Shown here piece after piece: positions 26,354 through 35,466 of a DNA stretch of 64,000 nt (positions are counted from its first letter, which is position 1; every line of letters begins with the position of its first letter). The notes under the pieces were generated by a model. That model was not told the origin of the DNA, did no database searches, and saw nothing but the letters and a program-made list of their open reading frames with translations. Location of the stretch: NCBI RefSeq assembly GCF_001642575.1, contig NZ_LXNG01000019.1, positions 1-64,000 on the forward strand. The letters run 5' to 3'. A program made the translations under genes and the position numbers. Origin of the DNA: Xanthomonas floridensis. Its GTDB lineage: Bacteria; Pseudomonadota; Gammaproteobacteria; Xanthomonadales; Xanthomonadaceae.

Positions 26354-27565
26354 GTGACCGCTTCCAAGGCCTCGCCGGTACCCGCGCCTGCTGCTCCATT
26401 ACCCATTGCCGCCCTGCTGGCATTGGCCATGACCGGCTTCATCTGCATCGTGACCGAAACGCTGCCGGCCGGCCTGCTGCCGCAGATCTCCGAAGGCTTG
26501 GGGGTGAGCCCCGCGCTTGCAGGGCAGACCGTGACCGCCTATGCAGTGGGCTCGCTGCTGGCGGCGATCCCGTTGACCATCGCCACCCAGCACTGGCGTC
26601 GTCGTCGCGTCCTGTTGCTCACCATCGTCGGCTTCCTGGTGTTCAACTCCGTCACCGCCCTGTCCACCCACTATGGTCTGACCCTGGTGGCGCGATTCTT
26701 CGCTGGCGCAGCGGCGGGCCTGGCGTGGAGCCTGCTTGCCGGGTATGCGCGGCGCATGGTGCAACCCGAACAGCAGGGCAAGGCCATGGCGATTGCGATG
26801 GTAGGCACGCCGATCGCGCTGTCGCTCGGCGTGCCGCTGGGAACCTGGATGGGTGGGCTGATCGGTTGGCGCACCGCGTTCGCGGCGATGTCGGCACTGA
26901 CGGTCGCACTGATCGCCTGGGTGTTGCTCAAGGTGCCGGACTATCCCGGCCAGGCGGCAACGCAGCGGGTGCCGTTGCGCAAGGTGCTTGGCACGCCCGG
27001 CGTACGCCCGGTGCTCGCCACGGTGATGGCCTGGATGCTGGCGCACAACATCCTCTACACCTACGTGGCACCGTTCGCCGCGCGCGCAGGGCTGGGCCAG
27101 CGTGTGGACGTGTTGCTGCTCACCTTCGGCACGGCAGCACTGGTGGGCATCGGTGTCGCCGGCAAGCTGGTGGAACAGCATTTGCGCAGCACCGTGCTGG
27201 TTTCGTTGGCGACGTTCTTCGGGGTATCGGTGGTCCTGGCGCTGCTGCAGGGCGTGCAGCCGGTCGTGTATGCGTGCGTCGCGATCTGGGGGCTGACCTT
27301 CGGCGGTGCAGCGACGCTGTTGCAAACCGCCCTTGCCGATAGCGCAGGCGATGGCGCCGATGTGGCGCTGTCGCTCAATGTCGTGGCCTGGAACAGCGTC
27401 ATCGCCGGCGGTGGCGTGTTGGGCGGGGTGCTGCTGGAGCATTGGGGAGCGCAGAGCTTCCCGACCGCCATGGCCGTGTTGCTGGCCATCGGGTGGGCGA
27501 TTGCGTGGTCTGCCCGAACCCACGGATTTGCGGCCGGCGCGCGTGCAGCGGTTCCTGGCCATTAG
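26354..27565 (+). CDS. MFS drug/sugar efflux transporter
   Basis: About 403 residues with twelve hydrophobic helices. It opens with AALLALAMTGFICIVTETLP, typical of the SotB/AraJ-like DHA1 efflux group (TExLPAGLLPxI). The start is probably the GTG at 26354, which follows AAGGA by 6 nt. An ATG at 26255 in the same frame would add a basic, non-hydrophobic tail and would place the operator-like palindrome inside the gene. It is divergent from tetR and probably induced when its substrate releases the repressor. Confidence 0.85.
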   Translation: MTASKASPVPAPAAPLPIAALLALAMTGFICIVTETLPAGLLPQISEGLGVSPALAGQTVTAYAVGSLLAAIPLTIATQHWRRRRVLLLTIVGFLVFNSVTALSTHYGLTLVARFFAGAAAGLAWSLLAGYARRMVQPEQQGKAMAIAMVGTPIALSLGVPLGTWMGGLIGWRTAFAAMSALTVALIAWVLLKVPDYPGQAATQRVPLRKVLGTPGVRPVLATVMAWMLAHNILYTYVAPFAARAGLGQRVDVLLLTFGTAALVGIGVAGKLVEQHLRSTVLVSLATFFGVSVVLALLQGVQPVVYACVAIWGLTFGGAATLLQTALADSAGDGADVALSLNVVAWNSVIAGGGVLGGVLLEHWGAQSFPTAMAVLLAIGWAIAWSARTHGFAAGARAAVPGH

Positions 27566-27780
27566 CGCGTGCGAGGGCCGTAGCGCGCGGTGCCAGGACG
27601 TGGTGGCGGTTCGCCTCAAGGCAGGTGCCGACACCCCGGCATGGCGCCAGTGAGCTGCACCCGGATGAGGTCAGGGGGGCAGAGACGCCATCCACGCCGG
27701 AACAGTGCCAGCCCGCGCGTGGCCGAGTTGCTCCTAGGGCCACATCTGTGACAATTGCCAGCCCGTTCACGAGACAGCTC

Positions 27781-28218
27781 ATGCCTACTTCCGATCTGCG
27801 CGCGCGCGTTGGCTGCGGCGCCTTCATCCAACGGGCCGATGGCCACCTGTTGCTGGTGTTGCGCGGACGTGCGCCCGAGCAGGGGCATTGGGGCCTGCCC
27901 GGTGGCAAGGTGGACTGGATGGAAACGGTGGAAGCCACCGTGGTACGCGAAGTGCTGGAAGAAACCGGCCTGCAGGTGCATCCGCAACGGGTGCTGTGCG
28001 TGGTCAGTCATTTCGAACCGGACATGGACCCGCCGCAGCACTGGGTGGCGCCGGTGTATCTGGCCCGCATCGAAGGCAGCGAACAGGCGCAGCTGCGCGA
28101 GCCGCACGTCTTGCACGACATCGGCTGGTTCGCACTGGACGCCTTGCCCACGCCGCTGACCCGCTCGGCGTTGCAGGCGGTGCAACAGCTGCAGGCCGAG
28201 CGCGGCACGGCCGGCTGA
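27781..28218 (+). CDS. Nudix hydrolase
   Basis: A 145-residue protein with a complete Nudix box: GGKVDWMETVEATVVREVLE, then ETGL, fitting GX5EX7REUXEEXGU. It starts with RVGCGAFIQRADGHLLLVLR and is followed by WVAPVYLARI and a short helical C-terminus. The ATG at 27781 has a GAGA site. The family removes oxidised or surplus nucleotides; the GHWGLPGGKVDW pattern is close to pyrimidine and ADP-ribose-type enzymes, but substrate is not determined. Confidence 0.9.
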   Translation: MPTSDLRARVGCGAFIQRADGHLLLVLRGRAPEQGHWGLPGGKVDWMETVEATVVREVLEETGLQVHPQRVLCVVSHFEPDMDPPQHWVAPVYLARIEGSEQAQLREPHVLHDIGWFALDALPTPLTRSALQAVQQLQAERGTAG

Positions 28219-28495
28219 CAGGCCGGCGGTGGCGCCAGGCGGTGATCACCGCATCGGGTCGGTGCCCGGCGTACCTTGCGCGCCCGACTCCGACCCGCCA
28301 CGACGTGCGCCGCCGCTACCGGTCGCCGGTGATCGCGCCCTGCGGCAGCACATGGCTTTTGCCGCGCCGCTCGGCTAACGTCGCACTGCCGCGGCCAGGG
28401 GAGCTGGCCTGCGGATGTCGAACCACACGTGTCGAATCACTCGGCCGGGACGCCGATGACGGCTGAGCGCCCGGTCACTCATCAAGGAACGAAGA

Positions 28496-31400
28496 ATGGA
28501 ATCGCTCTATCCGCAAGGGCCGGCGGTGGTGCCGGAACGGCTGACCGCGCCCAGCAGCAGGTATCGCCGGCATGCGTGGCTGGCCATGCTGGGGCTGGGC
28601 GGTTTCATCGCGGTGTATCTGGGACTGCTGGGCTGGTTCGGCTGGACCGCCTACCGGCTGGTGTCCGGGCTGGTGCAGGGCTCGGGCGGCGAGCAGGCGG
28701 TATGGCTCTGGCTGGTGGCGATCGGCGCGGCGTTCCTGGCGGTGTTCATGACCAAGGCGCTGATCTTCAACAAGCGCGCCGAACGCGATACGCGCGCGCT
28801 GGAGCTCAGCCCCGCCGAGCAACCGGAGTTGTTCGCCTTCCTGCATCGGCTGGCCGACGAGGCCGGCGCGCCGCGTCCGCACAAGGTCTACCTGTCGGCG
28901 CAGGTCAACGCCGGGGTGTTCTACGACCTGTCGCTGCTCAATCTGTTGCTGCCGTCGCGCAAGAACCTGGATATCGGCCTGGGCCTGGTCAATGTGCTCA
29001 ACCTGGGCGAATTGAAGGCCGTGCTGGCGCACGAGTTCGGCCATTTCGCCCAACGCACCATGGCGGTCGGCCGCTGGGTCTACATCGCCCAGCAGATCGC
29101 CGCGCATATCGTCGGCAAGCGCGATGCGCTGGACAAGCTGCTGGCCACGCTGTCGCGGATCGACCTGCGCGTGGCGTGGATCGGCTGGGGGCTGTCGTTG
29201 ATCGTGTGGTCGATCCGCTCGCTGGTGGAAATCGCCTTCCGCGGCGTGGTGCTGGCGCAGCGTGCGCTCTCGCGCGAGATGGAATACCAGGCCGACCTGG
29301 TGGCCGCCTCGCTCACCGGCAGCGATGCGCTGGTGCATGCGCTGCACAAGCTGGAAGCGGCCGACGACGGCTGGCAGCGCGCATTGCGCTTTGCCGGGCG
29401 CGAATTTGCGCAGGAGCGCCCGGTCAAGGACCTGTTCGCGATCCAGTCGCGCATCATTGAACACATGCGCGTGGTGTTGAACGACCCCGCCCATGGCGCC
29501 ACGCCTACCGTGCCGGCGCAGGCCGCCCAGGCGCATCGCCTGTTCCAGAACGACATCGCACAAGCCTCGCAGATGTGGGCCACCCATCCGCCCAGCGCCG
29601 CACGCGAAGAGAATCTCAAGCGCCGCTACATCGCCTGCCCGATCGATGCGCGCCCGGCGATGGAGCTGTTGCGCAACGCGCAGGCGCTGCGCGAGCAGGT
29701 CTCGCGCCGGCTGCTGACCGGCGAGGTGAGCGGCTTCGTCGACACCGCCGTCTCGCTGGCAGCACTGGAGCGCGAATTTGCGGCGCTTCCGTTGTCGCGC
29801 CGCTACCAGGGCTTGTACCTGGGCCGCTCCTGCACGCGCAATGCCCGCACCCTGGCCGAGCTGTACGCCGACCCGTTGCCCGATGGCGATCTGCTGCAGG
29901 CGCTCGATGGCCTGTACCTGCCCGCCGATGGCCAGGCCATCGAGCAGCTGCGCGAGCGCGAACGCCAGCGCGCCACCTTGCAGGGCCTGATGGACGGCGG
30001 CCTGCGCGCCACCGGCGGGGTGTTGACCTGGAAAGGCACCAACCTGTCGCGTGCGCAGCTGCCGGCGGTGATCGCCGAGCTCGATGGCGAATTGCAGGTG
30101 CTGCGCGCCCGCGTCAGCGGCCACGACCGCCGCTGCCGCAGCGTGCATCTGGCCGCCGCCAACCGCCTGGGCGGCGACTGGCCGGCCCTGTTGCGTGGCT
30201 ATCTGGCGGTGTTGCACTACACCGACCACACCATCGCCGACCTGGACGATGCGTATCTGCTGCAGCTGCAGACCTTCCACGCGGTGATTGCCGATGGCCG
30301 CGTGTCTGCCAAGGAACTGCGCCAGCTGGTGGCGGCCTGCAACCAGGTGCAACGCGCCCTGCGCCACGTGTACGAACAGGCGCCCAGGCTGCGTTTGAAT
30401 GCACCGCTGTCGGCAGCCCTGGGCCAGGAGTGCTGGGAGCAGTGCCTGCCGGAGTTCCGTCTGGCCGAGGCCGACGAGCACAACATCGATTCCTGGATGA
30501 AGGTCGCCAAGGGCTGGGTGCAGGTCACCATGGAGGCCCTGGAGGCGCTTCGCGATGCCAGCCTGGAGCAGCTGCTGCAGGCCGAAGATGCGGTGGCGCA
30601 ACGCCTGCGCAGTGGCGAGCACACGCCCACCACCGACACCCCGGCCGTGGCGCCCGGCGATTACCCGGTACGCCTGCCGGGCGATGTGCGGCAGCGCAAT
30701 CTCAAGCAGAACCTGTGGCAGCGGTTTCTGGCGGCAGACGGGCTGTTTCCGTCCGTCGCGCGCGTGGCGGTCGCAGCCTCGATCGTGGCCGGCGTGCTGT
30801 GGGCCGGCGGCAGCGTCGGTCTGGCCGAAGTGGTGGCCTACAACGGCCTGCAGCAGACGGTGACGGTCAGCATCGACGATCAGACCGCCTCGCTGCCGGC
30901 CAACGGGCGCCATGTGTTCCAGCTGCCCGAACAGGCCAGCCACCACATCAGCACGCGCACGCTCGATGGCGCCGTGATCGAACGCTTCGATGCGCCCAGC
31001 GGCGGGCATGGCGGCCAGTTTGCCTACAACGTGGCCGGTGCGGCGCTGCTGGTGAACTGGCGCGCCAGCTACGGCTCGGCCGCCGAGGACCGCACGCGCC
31101 GGCTGGCCAACGCGCGCTGGGAGCGCACCACCGCCGATGCGGTCTTCGAAGAGCCGCCCGCGCAGGTCAGCGACAAGGGCAGCCAGTACCGCGAGGTGCT
31201 CACCGCCGTCGCCGAGCGGCCGCCATACCAGCTGCTGGGCGAACTCACTCCGGCGCAGGACCTGGCGCTGATGCAGGCGCATGCACGCTGGGATGACGCG
31301 CAATCGGTCTATCTGGAGCAATGGATGCAGCAGTTGCACAGCGCCGCGCCGCAGGCGCTGCCGGCCATCGTGGCCGAGCGGCTGCAGCGCAATCCGCAGG

Positions 31401-32308
31401 ATGTGGTGGCACTGCGTGCGCAGCAGGACGTCGCCGCGCCCGAGCAGCGCGCGCAGGTGTGTGCGCAGCAGACCGCGCTGGCCGCCGCGCATCCGGCTGT
31501 CTCCGGCCTGCAGTACGCGGCCATCCGCTGCACACCCAATACGGCCGCGCGCGACCAGGCGTTTCTCAGCGCCCAGCAGCGCTGGCCGAAGGATCCCTGG
31601 TTGCAGCGCGCCGCGGCGACCGTGCACGCCGAACAGCACAACTTGCCTGAGGCACAGGCGCTGTACGAGCAGGCCGCACAGTCTCCGGCGATGGCTGACG
31701 AGGTGGTGTCGATGCTGGCGCGTCTACAGCGCTACCGTGGCCAGGCACCCGATCTTTCGGCGCTGGCGCAACGCTCGCCGTCGCTGGCATCTGCGTTGGC
31801 GCTGGAAACCGGCAAGGGCACCGAAGGCACGCCGTACCAGAGCTACCACGCGCTGGCCGGCGGGCAGCTGGATGCTGCAGTCACCGAGGCGGCACCCAAC
31901 CCGGACGTCCAGGCACGCATCGTGCGGCTGGCGGCCGCCTCGCAGGGCGCCAGCGCGGCGCTGCTGCAACAGGCGCGCGCGCTCGATGCCAAGGCCGGGC
32001 TGGACATGTTCACTGCGCCCACTGCCTGGGCGCTGGCGGCCCGCCAGGGCTGGCCGGTGGAGCCGTTGCGCGACGCCACCGTGCGCGCCACCGGCGAGGA
32101 CGCCGCCGGCATCATGCGTTTCTTCACTGCCGTGCAGGCCGGTGCCGACCAGCAGCGCGCCGATGCGGCCCTGACCGGCGTCAGCCTGGTCGGGCGTGGG
32201 CTGGCGTATGCGATGGCAGCGGTATGGCTGGGCGAGCGTTGCCCGCAGGCATGGCGCGAGGGCGCCAAGCAGTTGCTGTTCAGTAGCGAACGGCCGTATC
32301 TGGGCTGA
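28496..32308 (+). CDS. Very large M48-family membrane metallopeptidase
   Basis: A 1270-residue protein. The N-terminal third is an M48 gluzincin: two membrane helices (~27-50, ~68-90), the zinc motif AVLAHEFGHFA (His179, Glu180, His183), a third hydrophobic stretch (~225-245), and the third ligand in REMEYQADLVAA (Glu263). The middle (~300-750) is helical and lacks a known domain. A fourth membrane segment lies near 757-782 (VAVAASIVAGVLWAGGSVGL). The C-terminal ~470 residues look like an Ala-rich, TPR-like helical domain. Ordinary M48 proteases (HtpX, BepA) are 300-500 residues, so most of this protein is extra. The ATG is preceded by AAGGAACGAAGA. Confidence 0.85.
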   Translation: MESLYPQGPAVVPERLTAPSSRYRRHAWLAMLGLGGFIAVYLGLLGWFGWTAYRLVSGLVQGSGGEQAVWLWLVAIGAAFLAVFMTKALIFNKRAERDTRALELSPAEQPELFAFLHRLADEAGAPRPHKVYLSAQVNAGVFYDLSLLNLLLPSRKNLDIGLGLVNVLNLGELKAVLAHEFGHFAQRTMAVGRWVYIAQQIAAHIVGKRDALDKLLATLSRIDLRVAWIGWGLSLIVWSIRSLVEIAFRGVVLAQRALSREMEYQADLVAASLTGSDALVHALHKLEAADDGWQRALRFAGREFAQERPVKDLFAIQSRIIEHMRVVLNDPAHGATPTVPAQAAQAHRLFQNDIAQASQMWATHPPSAAREENLKRRYIACPIDARPAMELLRNAQALREQVSRRLLTGEVSGFVDTAVSLAALEREFAALPLSRRYQGLYLGRSCTRNARTLAELYADPLPDGDLLQALDGLYLPADGQAIEQLRERERQRATLQGLMDGGLRATGGVLTWKGTNLSRAQLPAVIAELDGELQVLRARVSGHDRRCRSVHLAAANRLGGDWPALLRGYLAVLHYTDHTIADLDDAYLLQLQTFHAVIADGRVSAKELRQLVAACNQVQRALRHVYEQAPRLRLNAPLSAALGQECWEQCLPEFRLAEADEHNIDSWMKVAKGWVQVTMEALEALRDASLEQLLQAEDAVAQRLRSGEHTPTTDTPAVAPGDYPVRLPGDVRQRNLKQNLWQRFLAADGLFPSVARVAVAASIVAGVLWAGGSVGLAEVVAYNGLQQTVTVSIDDQTASLPANGRHVFQLPEQASHHISTRTLDGAVIERFDAPSGGHGGQFAYNVAGAALLVNWRASYGSAAEDRTRRLANARWERTTADAVFEEPPAQVSDKGSQYREVLTAVAERPPYQLLGELTPAQDLALMQAHARWDDAQSVYLEQWMQQLHSAAPQALPAIVAERLQRNPQDVVALRAQQDVAAPEQRAQVCAQQTALAAAHPAVSGLQYAAIRCTPNTAARDQAFLSAQQRWPKDPWLQRAAATVHAEQHNLPEAQALYEQAAQSPAMADEVVSMLARLQRYRGQAPDLSALAQRSPSLASALALETGKGTEGTPYQSYHALAGGQLDAAVTEAAPNPDVQARIVRLAAASQGASAALLQQARALDAKAGLDMFTAPTAWALAARQGWPVEPLRDATVRATGEDAAGIMRFFTAVQAGADQQRADAALTGVSLVGRGLAYAMAAVWLGERCPQAWREGAKQLLFSSERPYLG

Positions 32309-32424
32309 GGCGCGTGCTGTCGGACCAGCGGCGCCGGCCTCACGGCCGGCCCTGCGCAGGCGCGGGCACATGGCCTTCTCGTCGTCCTCGCTAGGCTGTC
32401 GGCCGTTTTTGGTGTGAGCCGCAC

Positions 32425-33465
32425 ATGCCCTCTTCCGAGCTTCGTGCCTTTGTCGTCCGTGTGATCGTGGTGCTGGCCCTGGTGGGCTGCGCATGGCTGC
32501 TGTGGACCCTCTCGGACCTGCTGCTGATGGTGTTCGGCGCGATCGTGGTAGCGGTCCTGCTGCGTGCGCTGACCAGTTGGGTGACACGCCATACACGCCT
32601 GTCCGACGGGTGGGCGCTGGCGGTGGTGGTCATCGTGCTCGCACTGGGATTCACCGCATTGTTATGGCTGTTCGGCTCGCAACTGGCCTCGGAAGTGGGC
32701 GCGTTGCAGCGCACCTTGCCGCAGGCATGGACGCGGCTGCACGACTGGATCGCGGCCGGGCCGCTGGGACCGACGCTGGAGGAGTTGACCCGGCAGGCGC
32801 CGGCACGCGTGTCCAACCTGGCGCCACGCGCCGGTGCGTTTGCGCTGGGTCTCACCGGTAGCGTGGCCAACCTGTTCCTGGTGCTGGCCGGCGCGGTGTA
32901 TCTGGCCGCGCAGCCGCAGCTGTACCGGCGCGGGGTGCTGCTGTTGCTGCCGGCGCATGTGCGGGCAACCACCGACGACGCCTTGCAGGCCAGCGGCACC
33001 GCCCTGCGGCTGTGGTTGCGCGGCCAGCTGCTGGCCATGGCGGTGGTGGGCGTGCTCACCGGCCTGGGCCTGTGGGCATTGGGGATCCCCGGGGCGCTGG
33101 CACTCGGCATCATCGCCGGGTTGCTGGACTTCGTGCCGATCGTCGGCCCGATCGTGGCAGCGATTCCCGCGATCCTGCTGGGCTTCACCGTGAGTCCGCA
33201 GATGGCGTTGGCCACGGCGGCCCTGTTCGTGGTGGTGCAACAGATCGAAGGCAATGTGCTGATCCCGCTGATCCAGCAACGCACCGTGGACCTGCCGCCG
33301 GTACTGATGCTGTTCTCGCTGTTCGGCATCGGCATCCTGCTCGGCCCGGCCGGCGTACTGTTGGCTGCGCCGCTGACGGTGGTGGGATTTGTGCTGATCA
33401 AACGCCTGTACGTGCAGGAGGCGCTGGGCACGCCCACCTCGATCCCGGGGCAAAAACAGCCGTAG
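32425..33465 (+). CDS. AI-2E family transporter (permease PerM-like)
   Basis: A 346-residue integral membrane protein with about eight helices, beginning VRVIVVLALVGCAWLLWTLS. The long periplasmic loop carries RLHDWIAAGPLGPTLEELTR. The family's C-terminal signature is present as LLDFVPIVGPIVAAIPAILL, VVVQQIEGNVLIPLIQQRTV and LFGIGILLGPAGVLLAAPLT. Family members transport autoinducer-2 or act as general permeases or antiporters; the substrate here is unknown. It follows the M48 gene in the same direction after a 116-bp gap. Confidence 0.88.
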   Translation: MPSSELRAFVVRVIVVLALVGCAWLLWTLSDLLLMVFGAIVVAVLLRALTSWVTRHTRLSDGWALAVVVIVLALGFTALLWLFGSQLASEVGALQRTLPQAWTRLHDWIAAGPLGPTLEELTRQAPARVSNLAPRAGAFALGLTGSVANLFLVLAGAVYLAAQPQLYRRGVLLLLPAHVRATTDDALQASGTALRLWLRGQLLAMAVVGVLTGLGLWALGIPGALALGIIAGLLDFVPIVGPIVAAIPAILLGFTVSPQMALATAALFVVVQQIEGNVLIPLIQQRTVDLPPVLMLFSLFGIGILLGPAGVLLAAPLTVVGFVLIKRLYVQEALGTPTSIPGQKQP

Positions 33466-33716
33466 TGGCTGCGCGCGCGGGTGCAGCGTACGCGCCGCGG
33501 ATCGGCCCGCAAGCATTGCAGCGCCCGAAAGCCGGAAAGCATCGCGCGCAATCACGTTTTTTGCCTGCATCTGGGGCCGCCTTTGCCTGCCTTGAGCCAC
33601 CACGCGCTAACGCCACGCTGACGCCGGCTAGGCGCAACGCTTACATCTTCTCGCCTAGCTTGGAAGTCGACGCGGTGCAGCACGTGCCGTGCCGACAGAG
33701 ATCAGGAGAACATCGG

Positions 33717-34115
33717 ATGAGTCTGCAAATCCCTCAGGGTGCCTTGGTAGTGGTCGCCGACGGCGGCGAAGCGCGCTGGTTTACCAACACCGGCAACGAA
33801 GCCAAGCTGGTCCTGCGCCAGCACGCGCGTACCGACGTGCAAAACGTCGACGACGAAGGCCCGGCAGGCAAGGCGCCGCGCGATCTCACCGAGACAGACC
33901 TGGACGAGATGACCTTTGCCAAGCAACTGTCGCAGGCCCTGAACGATGGTGCCCTGAAGCAGGAATACGCACATCTGGTACTGGTCGCCGACCCGACCAC
34001 TCTGGGCCGTGTGCGCCCGTTGCTGCACAAGGAAACCCAGCAGCGCTTGGTCGGCGACCTGGCCAAGGACCTGACCAACCTGCCGTTGGAAGATATCCAG
34101 CGCGCGTTGTCCTAA
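33717..34115 (+). CDS. Host-attachment family protein
   Basis: A 132-residue small protein of the family first annotated as required for host-cell attachment. It contains GALVVVADGGEARWFTNTGN, then TETDLDEMTFAKQLSQALND and a C-terminal LVLVADPTTLGRVRPLLHKE plus DLTNLPLEDIQRAL. The fold suggested is an RNase-like alpha/beta domain (host_attach superfamily; the last motif is typical). The ATG at 33717 follows AGGAGA by 7 nt. There is no signal peptide, so direct surface action is doubtful; the family's biochemical role is not settled. Confidence 0.8.
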   Translation: MSLQIPQGALVVVADGGEARWFTNTGNEAKLVLRQHARTDVQNVDDEGPAGKAPRDLTETDLDEMTFAKQLSQALNDGALKQEYAHLVLVADPTTLGRVRPLLHKETQQRLVGDLAKDLTNLPLEDIQRALS

Positions 34116-34435
34116 GGGCAACGGTCTTTTAGGTTGCTAGGTTGCATGTAAGGCGGGCGCGGTTGAAGCTTGGACGGGGCAACGTTGGATCACTTTCTGT
34201 TGCTCCGCTGCTTACCGCGCCTGCCTGATGACCGCGGCTCGCGCGAAGTGGGCGTCGGTATGCAGAGATGCGTGGCGTATTGAACCAAGAAAAAAAGTGT
34301 CAGATGCCTTACGAATGCCAGCCGCCGTTGAACTGCGCTTCGAAGGTGTTGAGGATCAGTGTCTGAGCGCATGCCAGGCACGCAAAGGTGGCAGGCTGTC
34401 TGCATCAATCACGCTCAGTCACGGAGACAGCGCCG
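34116..34435. other. Intergenic region, no gene recognised
   Basis: About 320 bp between the host-attachment gene and the thioredoxin-like gene. No coding pattern, hairpin or repeat stands out. Confidence 0.35.
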
Positions 34436-34765
34436 ATGGGGTTTGTTCGCGAGTACGCCACGCAGGCACCGGAGCGCAGCGCCGTCGACGCGCAATCCGG
34501 CTTGCAGGTCCTGGAATTTGGCACCGATTGGTGCGGGCACTGCATTGCCGCGCAGCCGCTGCTGCAGAAATTGCTGGGCGGTTACGACGCAGTGGATTAC
34601 CGCAAGATCGAAGACGGAAAAGGGCGGCCGTTGGGACGGTCTTTTCACGTCAAGCTGTGGCCAACCGTGATCCTGGTGCGCGATGGAGAAGAAGTAGCGC
34701 GTGCCGTGCGCCCACAGACGCGCGAGGATCTACAGGACCTGCTCTCGGCGCTGGATGCGCAGTGA
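34436..34765 (+). CDS. Thioredoxin-family protein (CGHC active site)
   Basis: A 109-residue single thioredoxin domain. The active site is DWCGHCIAAQP (Cys33, Cys36), followed by VDYRKIEDGKGRPLGRSFHV, the cis-proline KLWPTVILVRDG, and a last helix (TREDLQDLLSALDAQ). The ATG at 34436 follows GGAG. The CGHC pair (PDI-like) makes it more oxidising than the CGPC of classical thioredoxin. No signal peptide, so it is cytosolic. Confidence 0.88.
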   Translation: MGFVREYATQAPERSAVDAQSGLQVLEFGTDWCGHCIAAQPLLQKLLGGYDAVDYRKIEDGKGRPLGRSFHVKLWPTVILVRDGEEVARAVRPQTREDLQDLLSALDAQ

Positions 34766-34964
34766 CATCGCATTGCGCGTAAGCCTGCCCAACACGGGTA
34801 ATGGTCTCGGCGTGGGTAACTAACCTTGACGTCTCGTTTGGCGTGCAGTCCGCGGTGCACCCGGTCAAACGCGACGCATTGCAGCTGACAGCCAACTGCA
34901 ATGCCGCGAGGCGGATGGAGTCGGTGTTTGGCGCGACAGCACTCCGCATACAGTGCGGCGCTGA

Positions 34965-35285
34965 ACGTGTCGTCCACGTTGATCTGCCGACTGCTCGCTA
35001 TGTTGCGTCCGGCGCCCTATGCGACCGTGAGACCCACCCCCGCCGACCGCCGTAATCCCCGGAAATTGGGCAGTTTGCGCGACACTCGGCATCGACAGCA
35101 CCACGGCCATACTGTGGCTGTGAGCGCATCGTCTACATTCATCTGACGACTGCTCGCTACGGTCTGCCAGCCGCTCCACGCAGAGGTGAGCGCACTCTCC
35201 ACTACCGAAATCCCTGCAAATTGAGCACTTTGCGCGGTCGTGCCTGCAGCGATCGGCACGCTGGTGTAACATGGCGCGCTGATCA
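34965..35285. repeat. Degenerate tandem duplication, period about 158 bp
   Basis: Two imperfect copies of the same stretch occur in direct order. Examples are CGTCCACGTTGATCTGCCGA (34971) with CGTCTACATTCATCTGACGA (35130), and the GGAAATTGGGCAGTTTGCGC stretch (35057) with CAAATTGAGCACTTTGCGCG (35217). Each copy contains CGACTGCTCGCTA, the core of the dispersed palindromic repeat found at 37.0 and 39.8 kb. The surrounding 34766-35466 contains no recognised gene. Confidence 0.6.
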
Positions 35286-35466
35286 AGCCCTTGGGTCTAC
35301 GCCCATCCCTTTGGTCATCTGTCCCGCAGCGCCGCTGAGTTGACGCGGCCGTCCGGGAATGCCTCCGGCTGTTGCAATGCATGTGCTGATGCCGTGCGTG
35401 TGATGTGCCGTGTCCTGTGCGTTGCCAGGACGAGCAGGTAGCGGTGGCCGTTTCTGGAGATTGCAC

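Noticed and set aside
28475..31639. A 1054-codon open frame opposite the large M48 protease
   Set aside because: It is a shadow of the high-GC gene on the plus strand. The plus-strand protein has HEFGH and membrane helices; the minus-strand one has only low-complexity Arg/Gln/His-rich sequence.
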